Below are positions 1-11,630 of a stretch of 64,000 bases of DNA, in pieces. The notes beneath the pieces were generated by a model. It saw only the letters and a list, made by a program, of their open reading frames with translations. It was not told the origin of the DNA and made no database searches. How positions within the stretch are numbered: position 1 is the stretch's first letter; each line of letters begins with the position of its first letter. The DNA is from Hexactinellida sp. DTS-2022 (taxonomy: Eukaryota > Porifera > Hexactinellida), in contig JAPNXP010000001.1 of assembly GCA_028753945.1 (NCBI GenBank), positions 3,586,501-3,650,500 of the forward strand. Reading direction: 5' to 3'. Both the position numbers and the translations under genes were made by a program.

Positions 1-2028
1 ACTTTGACTAGAACTTATCCATCCATAAGGATTATATCTAAGGTTAAATTGGCTATATTTGACTATGTAGTTATGTCTTATTTGGGAACACAGCGGATAA
101 TTTGAGAATTAATTATTTTTTGATTAATTAAATCCTATTTATGATCAATTGGCATAGTTTCTTACTTCCCCTTTCTAGTATCTGGTTATATATCAATTGT
201 ACCTTTCCCAATTTTTATTTCTAAATTGTCTTATACAATTTGCAAACTTGAAATGTTAATTTTGTATTAAGCGTAATTATGTTGTATTTTATTGTCAATT
301 GTCAGTTGAGTCATGCAATATATCATCATAACTATGTATTATAAACATACCATAATATAATAATAATATTACTAAGTTTAGCAAGTTTACATAATTCGTG
401 TGTTTTCTCGGACATGAGTCGTAAATAATAATGTATGCATCATGGGCGTATAATATAATTTATCGCAAAAATCTGGGGGGGTCGGCTTGACAAGATATTT
501 CTAATAACGATTTCCATTAATTTCAAATCTTAAAAAAAAAAGTCTAATATACATAGTGTTTCTGCAGTACATCCTCAATTATCCGAAATCGTTGGGACTG
601 GTTAAAAATGTTCGGATAATATCCAATTCACAAAGAATCCAATTTGGTTTTTACAAAACACCTTTCTTTCAAAAGGTTTCAACTTAATTGGGTTATTTTT
701 ATTGGGTTGGCCTCAATAACTTTTTGATTAATTTAGTTTCCTTCAAATACTGAGGATTCGTTTTAATATTTTACTACACATTGAAGAGAAAAGAACCAAA
801 TAGTGGGGGGGGCGGTAGTATGGACCGCCCCCCAGCTTAACAATCTCGGAGGGCGCGCCCCCCGTATTCTACGCCTATGGTATGCGTGTGTCTGCGGGTC
901 TAAATATGGGTTTATTTAATAGGGTAGATGAAAGACTAATGATTCATGTTGACTATATTTCTCAATTGCCCTCAATTGTATATTTTTAACTTTTGATGAT
1001 CTAACAATACAGTAAATTAATTTTAACGAAGGGAAATGTAGAGAAGAGAAAAATCTATATAATTAGTCTATGAATCTGTACAATGTTATTATCATTAGAA
1101 AGAGGAAAGTAATAGTTTCGAAACATGTCATGTTGTTACTATTTATTTAAGCTATCCTAGAGATTGTGAGAGAAAATTGTATTTTTACCAACTTAAATTT
1201 AAACCAGGAAGTTCATATCATTCCATGACTTCAGCTTGGTGAAATTGTAATGTATACCTAATCAAGGAATTTACCAGGAGCTCGAGACGCTCCATTTGGA
1301 GCATGATTTTTGGTAAATTTGAATCTAGGAGTGCGAAAATTTAGAATCCTCTCCAGGCTCTCCTATACCATAACATTAATTTGTGATTTAGGCGTATGAA
1401 AATAGGATCAGACCAGGATTAGGAGCGTATTTACAATTAGCTGTATAATACGCTGTCCCTAATGATTAGTGATGAAACATTTTTCTAGGTTTTCGAATAT
1501 GCTGAATTCAAAAGAAGTAAAATAAATGAATTTATTAACTTTAATTTCACAATTTTCTCCTACTTTGACCACTGTGAATAGGTTATATTGGGAATATACT
1601 CCAAGCTAGATCAAGTGGCTTTCTAATTTTGAATTATTCGATATTTTGGTAAATCATGGTTAATCTCGAATAATTTTTATCAAATCACGTTTTACAGGGT
1701 CGGTATGTGTATAATCTATACTATTAAGACACAAACCTTTATGTGTATATATACGTATATATGTATATATACATAGTATATATATATCCAAATTTAGTAT
1801 TTTAATTATGGTTTATGGTTATTATCAAGCAAAAGTGTCTTTACTCGGCAAAATGAGCCATAGGACACGCTTTAATTTTTCCTAGACAACACACCGGCTT
1901 AGGGACAATTTTTGGATATAGAGACAAAAACCAGCTTTAGGGACAGTTTTTGTATATATATATGATTCACATTCTTTAAAAGTAATTCAATGAGCTGAAG
2001 GATCATACCTAGTCACTTCATTGAAAAC
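1..2028. other. non-coding AT-rich sequence
   Basis: No convincing coding sequence on either strand. Around 555-620 there is a fragment resembling pogo-like MITE ends (a CAGTACATCCTC... start followed by ATTATCCGAA). Around 1260-1440 and 1740-1790 there are degenerate AT-rich repeats, the latter a TATATA-type run. Confidence 0.6.
1640..1726. repeat. dispersed repeat, second copy at 49205-49292
   Basis: About 85 bases around ATCACGTTTTACAGGGTCGG recur at 49205-49292 with few differences. The element it belongs to is not identified. Confidence 0.6.
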
Positions 2029-2295
2029 TTAATGAAGGTTAGCTCGAGAAGTGTTTGCCATCTTCCTGCATTTGGATTTTAATGCAAAAGCATCTGATTG
2101 ATACACTTCTATCTCATGATTGTGTTCTGATTTCGGATAGATTAGACTAATACTAGTATTCAATTTGGCTGTCCCTTTGCAACCTTTTTTGAAAAGAACA
2201 CATCTTAAGTGAACCCAATTCAATTTCTTTGTATTTGAACAATATTTGTACCCATCAGGAGTAACAAAAATATTACCCCTTTGCGTTGATATTCT
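2029..2295 (-). pseudogene. FLYWCH zinc-finger fragment
   Basis: The minus-strand frame reads a clear FLYWCH domain: a GNIFVTPDGYKY start, then W-x-x-L-R-C, then a KGCKGTAKLN block, then SEHNHEI. These supply the aromatic, Trp-Cys, Cys and His-x-His positions of the family. An in-frame stop lies just upstream (2296-2298), and the frame closes after a basic tail. FLYWCH domains bind DNA and in animals often form the N-terminus of MULE transposases. The window holds a more complete FLYWCH-MULE at 45.5-44.1 kb. No transposase core is next to this copy, so it is either an isolated exon or, more likely, a transposon relic. Confidence 0.6.
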
Positions 2296-2538
2296 TCAAG
2301 GTTATATTCCATATATGGTAATAGTCGTAATGTATTAAAGAAACATGCTGTTATACAGATATTTATACCATTTGAGTAACACAAATGTTGTTTGTGAACA
2401 CTTTTCACTATTTTTAATTGTCACCATCTGGTTATAATTAATTCAAGTGACAAGTTGAACATTATATACGTAATTACATAGTGACACTTGTTAACCAGAT
2501 TAAGGATAGGGAATCCTTATCCAGCGATAATCGTTTTT

Positions 2539-3034
2539 AGTGTGCTTCTTATAGTAAAAACGTTATAGTATGGTCCTACTATAACGTTTTATACTATAAG
2601 TGCACACTATTGAAATCGTTCTTTCGGACTTCCGCCTGCCGTACGCGATGGCATTACTAAACCATTAGGGATAGAGATTTTAAATTTAGAGTGGGGTTAG
2701 TTGTTTGTAAGGAAATATGTGTTACATATAGTGCATTAATCACTTGGGACGTTTTACAGTTGATGATGATGTCAATTCTATTATTCAAAATAGTAATGTA
2801 AATACTATACACGTTTTTCAATTGTAATAATTATAAATACATTTAATTAATTAAAGCCGATTCTTTTTCAAAATATTTACAATTCAAACATTAATTTAAT
2901 TTAATTAAATTAAGATGAAATGAAATTTGAATATTGAATTTCAATTTAATATAACCCTCTACCTCAATATAATATTATTGAAGAATTTATGAGACCAAAA
3001 TTGGGCCGTCCTGTTCAACCTGAAGAAGCACACT
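2539..3034. mobile_element. non-autonomous DNA element, family C copy 1
   Basis: It starts AGTGTGCTTCTTA and ends GAAGAAGCACACT, forming 12-13 base terminal inverted repeats. The first 70 bases also fold on themselves around GGTCCTACTATAA. A second copy lies at 17819-19007, sharing both ends and internal blocks such as the GTTGATGATGATGTCAA region. It has no coding capacity. The transposase superfamily is not known. Confidence 0.7.
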
Positions 3035-3065
3035 CCCATCCCGTCTGTGGGGTTTTTCTGTAATA

Positions 3066-3250
3066 GAACTAACGTCTACATGCTGCAAATAATATAACTA
3101 ACGTCTACTGGCTGCAAATAATAGGACTAACGCCAATTTTGGGAGTAGAACTAACGTCTAGATATTAAAAAAGTAGAACTAACGCCAATTTTGGGAATAG
3201 AACTAACGTCTACATTCAGAGTAGAACTAACGTCTACATGAGGATTAGAA
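3066..3250. repeat. tandem repeat around AGAACTAACGTCTACA
   Basis: About eight imperfect units of roughly 20-30 bases share ACTAACGTCTAC or ACTAACGCCAA. They begin just past the end of family C copy 1. Confidence 0.75.
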
Positions 3251-3737
3251 CTAATGCATCGCCTCAAATTGCCTTATGTTTAGTACGCTATGGCTGGATC
3301 CAAAAAATACATAGGAGATAGATTATTAAGTTGCAATCATACACTATTTGCCTGGTTTGCCCGCTATGTGAATTTAGCACATCCATATAATTTAAATAAT
3401 AAATTTCATTTTGTTAAACTTTCATTATCGTTTTATATAATCATCCATGTTTGCCGCGTCTACTAATGTTATTTTGCAGCTATCAGCTTGAATGTATGGA
3501 TAAAATTATTGCTGTGCAATTACCTTTGCCCGTGTAGTGTACTTATTATTTACTGGAATATTTACTATCCTATCAATCCTTCCGCGACAAATTTGGCACA
3601 TTATTTACGCGACTTAATTCTGTAGCACAATTTTCACAAAAGGCTCCAGGTCCCGAAATCCATGTATACGATAAAAAGTTTATTTTATTTTCTGTGGGCA
3701 CACATGGCATCGCGGCTCACTATACTCATCACTTATG

Positions 3738-4195
3738 AATACGAGCCCTTCGGTCTCTTTCGCTTTGCGACAAATCGGTAGTACGCACCTTAAGTTAACG
3801 GCCGCTGTGCGGCCTTACTACTCACCCTTTCTGCCATGGAAATGGTAGAAAGGGACGTTATTTACATCCCTTTATGCCATATCCATAGTTTTAACTTGTT
3901 TTACATATTATAAATTTCTGAGTGTGAAATTCGTGTTCAGCATATTTGTTTACCTATAATCCTCGATGAAAAATAACTTCTAGGATGATTTTGAATTTTC
4001 ATTAATTTGTTTACCTATTTTGGGAAATAACAATAATAAATATTAACATTAGAAATTGTAATTGTGAAATTCGAATTAGTCTACTTGTTTACCTATTGTA
4101 ACATCATTTGAAAGTTAGTTTATATCTCATATATAAATGCGATTTCTATTCCCCCATCACCATAATACAATCCGGACAAACACATACACACATGA
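3738..4195 (-). mobile_element. non-autonomous Helitron-like element (family A)
   Basis: On the minus strand the element runs from a poly-GTGT/TTTG leader and a CCCCCATCAC block to a GC-rich 3' end whose last hairpin is CGAGACCGAAGGGCTCGT-like. Related copies are at 16868-17426, 20753-21110 and 45815-46811. Two internal units carry TTTGTTTACCTAT. The 5' TC terminus is degraded here. The 3' ends lack the canonical CTRR, so this may be a Helentron-like type. It is non-coding. Confidence 0.6.
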
Positions 4196-4299
4196 TATTT
4201 GAAATATCGGTAACCATCTGAAAGATAGTTAATCTAATTTAGCTTCTCTTCTTCAACTATTAAAAATTCCATTTACATTTACACAAGTTCTATGCAATT

Positions 4300-4497
4300 C
4301 AGTGTTTCATACAGGATTTGCATACAAGGGGGGCAATCTGGGTTATGTAAATTCTTAAGGGGGGCACTCTGGAATATATATGATCTTAATGGGGGGCATA
4401 AATTAAACTTCGTTGTGTAGGTGGTTTTTCTAGTGGGGGGCACTTGAAGGAGCAGGGGGGGGGAATGCCACCCTACAACCCCCTGTATGAAACACTG
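4300..4497. mobile_element. short MITE with CAGTGTTTCATACAGG ends
   Basis: It starts CAGTGTTTCATACAGG and ends CCTGTATGAAACACTG, a perfect 16-base inverted repeat, flanked by a direct CAATT repeat. The inside is a G-rich spacer with several GGGGGGCA runs and no gene. The ends resemble hAT-type MITEs. The exact target duplication (5 to 8 bases) is unclear. Confidence 0.7.
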
Positions 4498-5190
4498 CAA
4501 TTGTGTTTTATATAAGTGTTAACACTTTCATTAATGTGAACTATACATATGTAGCAATAATATACTTCAATTTTCAGATGGAATCCATTTAAGGCAAGTG
4601 ATAACTTCAAAACAATTCTGTTCATCCTATTTCATAATTTGGGGTAAAGTTGCGAACTCACAATTTTTGGTCAAATTCCTACTTAAGAACTTTTCTGGGA
4701 ATTCCGTTATTACATTTTGTACAAATCCTGTGCAACTTTTGGGTCTAATTCCGAAATTATTTGGGTCAAAATCCTGTGCAATTTTTTGGTCTAATTCCGC
4801 TTTACCCTTCCATGTATCCCGACTAGACAGAGGTCACACCAAAAATATTCACTGTAATACATTTTGATATTTGCATATCTCTTATTCCGCTTATATGCCC
4901 ATTCATCTAAAGTAAGGTTGAACAATAGCATTCTATATATACACTCCCCTACCAAAAGTATTCGTACACCCAAAAATTCCCATTAGAAATAGCACTATAT
5001 AAGTCTGATTTTTTTCGCTAATGTATTCAAATTATATTAGATGATGGCCTTTTTATTGCAGATTCGTTTTCAACGCTTCCGCATTTCTTTATAGAAGCTT
5101 TCAATTCAATAAAATATTGATTACTTTGAAAATTATCATCCGGTGACACCATGTACCATTCTTCCAATTGCCAACATTTTAAAAGATGGG

Positions 5191-5218
5191 AATAATAATA
5201 ATAATAATAATAATAATA
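5191..5218. repeat. (AAT)n microsatellite, LINE tail
   Basis: An uninterrupted AAT run forms the 3' tail of the LINE, which lies on the minus strand. Confidence 0.9.
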
Positions 5219-5413
5219 CAGCATTTATTAAGCGCAGTTCACAAAGTCTCAATGCGCTTTACAAGGTCAAAGTGAAAATTAATATATAGTACAGTAAAGT
5301 ATAAGTACATCTAGGTAGTTTTAAAGTTACTTGAATGTTTAGGAATAATACTTGCAAGATGAATTAAATACAACTGGTAAAAAGAGAAATAAGAGGTAAA
5401 GTAGTAATAGTCT

Positions 5414-7780
5414 TCAACAAGTCCAAAATACATGTTCATCAGATTTAAATAAGAGAGTCTTCAAACGTTTCTTAAATATCTCAATTGAGTTACTATTTCT
5501 GATGCTCGGAGGGATTGCATTCCATAGCCTTGGAGCAATAACTGAGTACGCTCTTCCGCCATAAAATTTATTGTTGGGTATTTTTACCTGTAATCGCCTA
5601 GTATTTTCAGATCTTAGAGACATAGTTGGTTCATGATGATGTTGAAGAACAAGAGTTTCATAAAGGTATCTTGGGGTCTGGTGGAACAGAGATTTAAAGG
5701 TTAACAATAATAATTTATAAACAATCCTCTTTTTTATCGTGAGCCAGTGTAATTGGTCCAGGATAGGTGAGATGTGATCTTGTATTTTGCATTTAGTGAT
5801 TAGTCTTGCAGCTGCATTTTGTATACGCTGAACTCTTTGTATTTCAACACCCGGCAATCCATATAAGATAGAGTTACAGTAGTCTAATTTGGTGGAAATA
5901 AATGCATGAACTAATCGTTCTAATACTTTTCTGTCCAAAAATTTACTAATACTACTGATTTTTCGGAGAGTAATAGAAGCAGAAGAGCATAATTTTGATA
6001 CTTGTTTTTTCATGTTTAAACTAGAATCCAATATAACCCCCAGATCTACTGCATCCTCTACCAGCTTAACTTCGTGTCCATCCGCGAATATTTTAAAGGA
6101 TGAGGAGACATTCTTGAATTTTGAGGAAAAATGTATTAATTTCGTCTTCTCTGGGTTGCACTTCATCATATTAGATTGAAACCACTGTATAATATCATTG
6201 AGGCAGCGTTGAAAATTTTCTAATTGTAGAGTAGATGAATTATCTGAAAGGGAGGTATACAATTGAGTGTCATCAGCATAAATCATTATTTCCATATTGT
6301 AGTATTGTGCAATTTCTTGAATTGGAGAGATATATAATAGAAAGAGGAGAGGCCCAAGAACAGATCCTTGTGGAACACCACATGGCATAGGACTAGCTAG
6401 AGATTCTACTTTAGAAATAACTACGGTCTGTGTACGTTCAGCTAAATAGCTCTTCACCCATTTTTGAACAATTCCAGTAAAACCAAACTTTTCTTCTAAT
6501 CTTTTTAATAATATATTGTGATCAACTGTATCGAAAGCACTGCTCAGGTCCATCAAGACGAAAGCTACATCCATATTCCTATCAAGAGATAAGGCTAAGT
6601 CATTAGTAATTTTAAGCATCATTGTTTCAGCGGAGTGGTACCGACGATATGCAGACTGTCTTGTGGGAAATAGGTTATTCTGATGTAAATAAGATTCAAG
6701 TTGAGTTACAATCACACACTCAATAACTTTAGAAAGAAAAGACAAATTTGATATAGGACGATAATTCAATAAATTTTCAGGATCAAGGGAGGCTTTTTTC
6801 AAAGTAGGGAAAACAAGTGATTTCTTCCAAATTGAGGGGAAGACACCACTACTTAGGGATTTGTTAATAATCAGAGAAAGCGGCAGCAGAAGCGGATTTA
6901 AACATTTTTTTAAAATGGAGACAGGTAGTGGATCTAGGTGACAAGTAGAATTTGACCTGGTAGATATAATCTTCATTATTTCGTGTGGGGATACATAGTC
7001 AAAGTTCTTGATAGTGGTTAGGCATGTCTCAGAGGACCTACATAACAGAGACTTACGATCTAAACGATTTAGTCGTAAGCAATCTCGTATGTCAATAACC
7101 TTTTTGTGCAGATGTTCAGCGAACCTATTTGCAAGATCCAATTCTGATTCATGTATAGGTAATAAAGAATTCTTAGTATTCTTGCTAATAGAGAAAAACG
7201 AGTTTACTGTTTTAAAAAGACTCTTCGCATCACAATTACCAATCCTGGTCATATAGTAATCTGACTTTGCAGACTTTAGTAATTCATTATAATATCTTGA
7301 TTGTTGTTTTAGGATGTCAAGGTGAATAGTAAGGTGTGATTTGCGATATCTTCTCTCAGCTCTACGTTTCATTCTTTTAGCCTTTCTAAACTCATCTTTG
7401 TACCAGGGACAATTGGGACGATTTCTTATTTCTTTCGAAATAAGAGGAGCATGTATATCAAGCAAAGTTTTTAGCATATCATCCAAATGAGAAGAAAGTC
7501 TTTCCACATCCGTATCATCATCAGCATTATTAAATTCCTCACAAGCTTCTTTAATGTCATTACACAAGTCATCTATTTTGATATTATGTAGTTTCCTCCC
7601 AGTGATTTGAATCTTTTTTGCCTCAGGTAGAGGCAATTTGCATTTACAAATAATACATGCATGATCCGATATAGTAGAGTGAAGCAATTCAAAAGAAGAG
7701 ATGAAATTTACATCACATACCCGTGTAATTATTAGATCAAGGATATGTTTTGAAATGTGCGTGCAAAATAAGTGGTACAT
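5414..7780 (-). CDS. LINE ORF2 protein, partial (endonuclease end, reverse transcriptase)
   Basis: This 788-codon frame would copy the LINE's RNA into the genome. Residues 10-40 hold the tail of the APE endonuclease (HILDLIITR, then STISDHACI). The N-terminal catalytic part of the endonuclease is missing. The reverse transcriptase has NYRPISNLSFLSKVIE at about 339-354, DLSSAFDTVDH at 411-421, GVPQGSVLGP at 468-477 and the catalytic YADD box at 501-504. The C-terminal part has the usual LDYCNSILYGLP and RLWNAIPPSIR blocks. There are no internal stops. The start is arbitrary: an in-frame stop lies eight codons upstream where the element is truncated. Wording of the motifs fits the CR1/L2/Jockey group, and L2-like is my best guess. 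Confidence 0.9.
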   Translation of the reverse strand: MYHLFCTHISKHILDLIITRVCDVNFISSFELLHSTISDHACIICKCKLPLPEAKKIQITGRKLHNIKIDDLCNDIKEACEEFNNADDDTDVERLSSHLDDMLKTLLDIHAPLISKEIRNRPNCPWYKDEFRKAKRMKRRAERRYRKSHLTIHLDILKQQSRYYNELLKSAKSDYYMTRIGNCDAKSLFKTVNSFFSISKNTKNSLLPIHESELDLANRFAEHLHKKVIDIRDCLRLNRLDRKSLLCRSSETCLTTIKNFDYVSPHEIMKIISTRSNSTCHLDPLPVSILKKCLNPLLLPLSLIINKSLSSGVFPSIWKKSLVFPTLKKASLDPENLLNYRPISNLSFLSKVIECVIVTQLESYLHQNNLFPTRQSAYRRYHSAETMMLKITNDLALSLDRNMDVAFVLMDLSSAFDTVDHNILLKRLEEKFGFTGIVQKWVKSYLAERTQTVVISKVESLASPMPCGVPQGSVLGPLLFLLYISPIQEIAQYYNMEIMIYADDTQLYTSLSDNSSTLQLENFQRCLNDIIQWFQSNMMKCNPEKTKLIHFSSKFKNVSSSFKIFADGHEVKLVEDAVDLGVILDSSLNMKKQVSKLCSSASITLRKISSISKFLDRKVLERLVHAFISTKLDYCNSILYGLPGVEIQRVQRIQNAAARLITKCKIQDHISPILDQLHWLTIKKRIVYKLLLLTFKSLFHQTPRYLYETLVLQHHHEPTMSLRSENTRRLQVKIPNNKFYGGRAYSVIAPRLWNAIPPSIRNSNSIEIFKKRLKTLLFKSDEHVFWTC

Positions 7781-7800
7781 AGTGGCAATATATTGTAATT

Positions 7801-8827
7801 TTCAACCTAATCAGTAGCTTAAAAAGGTGGAGGCTTCTGCTAAGGATATTTTGAATGCGTAGAATAAGAATCTGGCATCAAAATAGTAATATCCCATTTA
7901 TTTCGAATAATATAATAATTTTTCTAGACACACTATACTCCTATTTTCTTTGGGAATTTTCTGGAGTACGAATTCTTTTGGTCGGGGAGTGTAAGGGAAT
8001 GGCAGTGACTTAATTTTCTGGACCAGAGATTGGTTAGTATATTCAATTAAATATATGTGATTCAATTATTTTTCGAAATAAATATTCTAGGCTTATTCCA
8101 GACACAATATGCTTCTTGTAGCGTATTAACGGCTGTTTAACTACACTGAAATGACTTTAAATATCTTGCTAAAGTTATAAATTTCATAAACTTTCGATTT
8201 TAAGTCATTTTTATCCAATATCCATGAAGTGAATAAGTGGTAATAATGAGAATGTGGCTGTATCTCAGTGGAATATAATCGTAATGATTAGAAATTAAGT
8301 ATACCTAGAGTAATTTGACAATGTGAAATCAGAATTTGTATACCTATTCTAATTGCCTCATGATGATAATAAATTATATATTTATCTTTCTAATTATATA
8401 GTTAATGAATTTATCACCTCCATAAAAATGTTAACATCCATGTTGAAAATGATATTATTATCCTGCTAGAATCTTGAATGTACTTACTATATTAATACAA
8501 ATTATTGTTGTTCCAATACTTTTGGTCGTTTGGTGTATATTATATGAATAATTTCAAATCATTTAAATAATCATTTTATAATTTATATTTATATTAAAAA
8601 ATGATTACACGCAAATCAAATCGTAAATGTTTTGAAATTTTCAACTACAATTGACTCTCGTTAATTTGACTAAGGGGGCAGTGTGGCAAAATGACGATTA
8701 TGGGGGAATAAGTAATAACGTTAATGGTACGCATATAAGTTGTATTAGTACAGTTAGGAAATCGACTACGTAAAATCCAAAAATATTCTTAGTTTTTTCT
8801 AGCTCAACTAGAATAAGTAAAAATGAC
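7801..8827. other. non-coding, remnants of the split MITE and others
   Basis: Up to 7991 this is the right arm of the Tc/mariner-like element. Beyond that it is AT-rich sequence with one isolated similar end near 8500-8540. No gene seen. Confidence 0.5.
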
Positions 8828-9028
8828 ATGATACTGTATTTATTTTTCAATAATAATCAAATATTTATCACTCTATATTTTATGTTTGGTGGAGCCTTGG
8901 GTCTACCAATAATGATTGCTCACAACCCATATTACCAATTTTTAACTCGAGGCTACGCCCTTATGTATGACATTGCAATGGCTTCTTTGACTTTGTTAAC
9001 AATTTTTATGCAACAAAAACAAAGTTAA
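8828..9028 (+). CDS. short hydrophobic ORF, unrecognised
   Basis: A 66-codon frame encodes a mostly hydrophobic peptide with two likely membrane segments, residues 9-31 and about 45-62. Between them is an unusually protein-like stretch (FGGALGLPIMIAHNPYYQF). I do not recognise the family. It could be the last exon of a membrane protein, with an acceptor in the T-rich stretch before it, or a chance ORF. No upstream partner exon was found. Confidence 0.2.
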   Translation: MILYLFFNNNQIFITLYFMFGGALGLPIMIAHNPYYQFLTRGYALMYDIAMASLTLLTIFMQQKQS

Positions 9029-11630
9029 TACCTAGGAGACTAATACAAAATAATTCAGTAACTAAATTGTATGAATTGACAATTATTGATAGCTTTCCTT
9101 AAGTAAATTATTGTATAATGTGTCCTATACGCAGTTTGTAGGGTTTTATATACCTTTGTAGCTTTGAAACTATTTTTAAACTATTTTTTAACTATACAGG
9201 TCGCTATTACACAACATACGGACTAATTTCAATTAGAGTTTGTGCTGATACTAGTGTAGTGATACTTACGTCGTAGCTACTTATGTATCATATGTCTCAA
9301 AATATTAGAAACAAATTCACTAATATCGTGAAATTTGAAGAGCTTGTACAGATTATGATAATTTTTATTCAAGCAAAACCAATTAATAATATTTTCAACC
9401 ATCATTCGCTAACAACTAGTAGGGAAATTAGTCTATTAAGATGAATGTTCTAAATGGGAAAAATTGGAAAATCGTCCGATATCTTGACCAACTTTTTACT
9501 TTAGCTCGAAAATATATTTCGGAGCCTTTGGGCGGGCGTAGAAATATTTTAAATCGAAGCTTAGATAAATAGACAATATAAAAATGCAAACTATTCAGCT
9601 CGCAATCGTTTGCATTATAGATCGGGCGGTTGGAATATTTGCCACTATGTAGGGAGTTTTTTTTTAAATAACCCCAAAAAATAATTCAGAAAAAATAAAC
9701 ACATTGTTAGTTCGGTTTGATAACTAGTTATAATCTATAAAATAATGTATAAGAATACACATATGTTTTGAATTACCAAATAATCAAGCAGAATTAAATA
9801 GAGCTTCGTACGCTAACAATAGATATTTGTGATTTTTCAGAAATTTAATTTGTCAATTTTATTCATAACTTTGAGACATTGTGTAAGCATGGTCTATTTA
9901 GCCAAGGAAATGATATTCACATTTTTCTATCTTTTAATAATGTAGAATCGAATGTTTGCATTTAATTTAGCATTTAGCTATGTATAAATTTGACCTATTA
10001 CCCCATGGTTCCACACTGGAGGGCACCGTAGAAATTTGTTTGTATTATCTGACTCTTTGTATGTATGTATGCCTGTACCAAGCCTTAAATTCAGATGGAG
10101 ATAGATTGGTTATTTCCCCTTTTATTATGCAGGTGTGATCAATGTTCCCTCTAATGACCGGTCTTAGGGTATGCTGACTGGCCAATGGCCGGCTCGTGCC
10201 GGCCATTGGACACCGTGTGATACGCTATAGATTTTCCCCCATATATTTCGACTATCGCATGGTCTATCTTCCTGCCTTTTTGCTGTGTCCTAATTTAGTA
10301 TTCTCTTCATATTCACTCGTTTAACAGGCACTTTGCATTTAGCACAGTCTCTTAGAATTTCCTGTCATCAATAATCCACGCCTGAAAGTCAGCTTTTCAT
10401 GAAGAATATGACATAATCGCCATAACGATTTATATTTGCACCGATGTCGCCATTTTTATATTATACCTTTATTATTGTAACATGTGATCACTATCATGAT
10501 ATGATATATCATATTCTTGTTAATAGAACGTATTGTGTATTTTGATTCGTAATAATCATTGCTATTATGTTTAGAACGAGCCTCGTGCCATTCCCAGAAA
10601 AAACTCCTTAGGCTGGCCATGACTCCTCTTTCGATGTATTGATCGATCACCACTTCTCAATCTTTCCTTCAATAGTCCACTTGCGGCGCCAAGTGGACCA
10701 AGTGGACTGCATTTCCGCCTGATTTTTTTTACAAGGCAGCTCATTGGCTCAATAACTCGCTAATCAACACGAATCATCAAGTCTAACTAAGTCACTCGTG
10801 TCATCGAATTTTGTTTATGAGCCCGGTGACTCGAGTCATTGAATTTTCTCACTAGTCAGGACTCGGGAGCCATCTAGGTCAGAACTTATATACTTGTACT
10901 TAGTTATCTATGTGTACAACAAACAATAAACATTTTGAAATGAATATATATATTATTTACTTAACTATTTGGAAAACCTATGATTCTTCCGGGGATATTA
11001 TCTGATTGCTCAACTCTTGCGAGTCACCACGGTCCACGAGTCAGGTATTCGGTGACTCGAGTATTGAATTTTGTCACCATTGAGTGCCTCATTTACTCGA
11101 GTTGTAAACAACGTAACTCATGATTAGCCTGATTATAATTGATTACTGATTACATAGTAGTGGCTTTGAGTAATATATATATACGTAAATTATTCATTTA
11201 TTAATTCAATATTAATTAGATTATTAGCTAATTTTCCTTCATTACATCTATTTTCTTGACATATTTGTCATTTACTGATCTTTGTGTATTTTAGTTTGTC
11301 TTACGCAAAATAAATAGTTTTATATTTAAACCACCAACTTCTTTGTAGATTGGGAAACATCTCAATTCCAATTCTTTTGAGAAAAAGGTTGCATTTGGTA
11401 ATCTAACTAATATTTTAATTAACCAAAACGACTATTCAAGTTTTATTTCAACAGAAGAAACAAATTCAAAAGGTTATATGTCAATAACTAGTCGCATGCA
11501 TGGTGAGTATTGGATAATCTTATGGCTAATGTCCTCTAATTAGTGAATATTTATTATTTATATAAATGTGCCCTATTTGAATTAATTAATTTGTTTATTT
11601 AAATCATTTACTTTAGTAAATACATATTTG
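9029..11630. other. non-coding AT-rich sequence with a GC-rich hairpin
   Basis: No gene is supported. At about 10180-10210, CCAATGGCCGG and CCGGCCATTGG form a perfect 11-base stem. At 10760-11110 several GACTCGAGT / GAATTTTGTCAC blocks recur in both orientations, suggesting an eroded repeat. Confidence 0.5.

Larger units (their letters stand above)
5190..7800 (-). mobile_element. 5'-truncated CR1/L2-like LINE
   Basis: It is read on the minus strand. The 3' untranslated part contains the conserved GTAAAGCGCATTGAGAC tail block seen in CR1/L2 elements and ends in a TTA trinucleotide tail (5191-5218). The 5' side is truncated inside the endonuclease domain, a typical product of incomplete reverse transcription. 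The long intact reverse-transcriptase frame suggests a fairly recent insertion into the surrounding Tc/mariner-like MITE. Confidence 0.85.
4942..7991. mobile_element. Tc/mariner-like MITE split by a LINE
   Basis: The left end reads CACTCCCCTACCAAAAGTAT. The right end is its inverted counterpart and closes GGGGAGTG at 7991. Both ends are flanked by TA (4940-4941 and 7992-7993), the Tc1/mariner target. The match between arms continues for about 60 bases. Almost all of the interior is the LINE at 5190-7800, so the original element was only about 440 bases. Similar single ends lie near 8500-8540 (inverted) and 35941. Confidence 0.75.
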
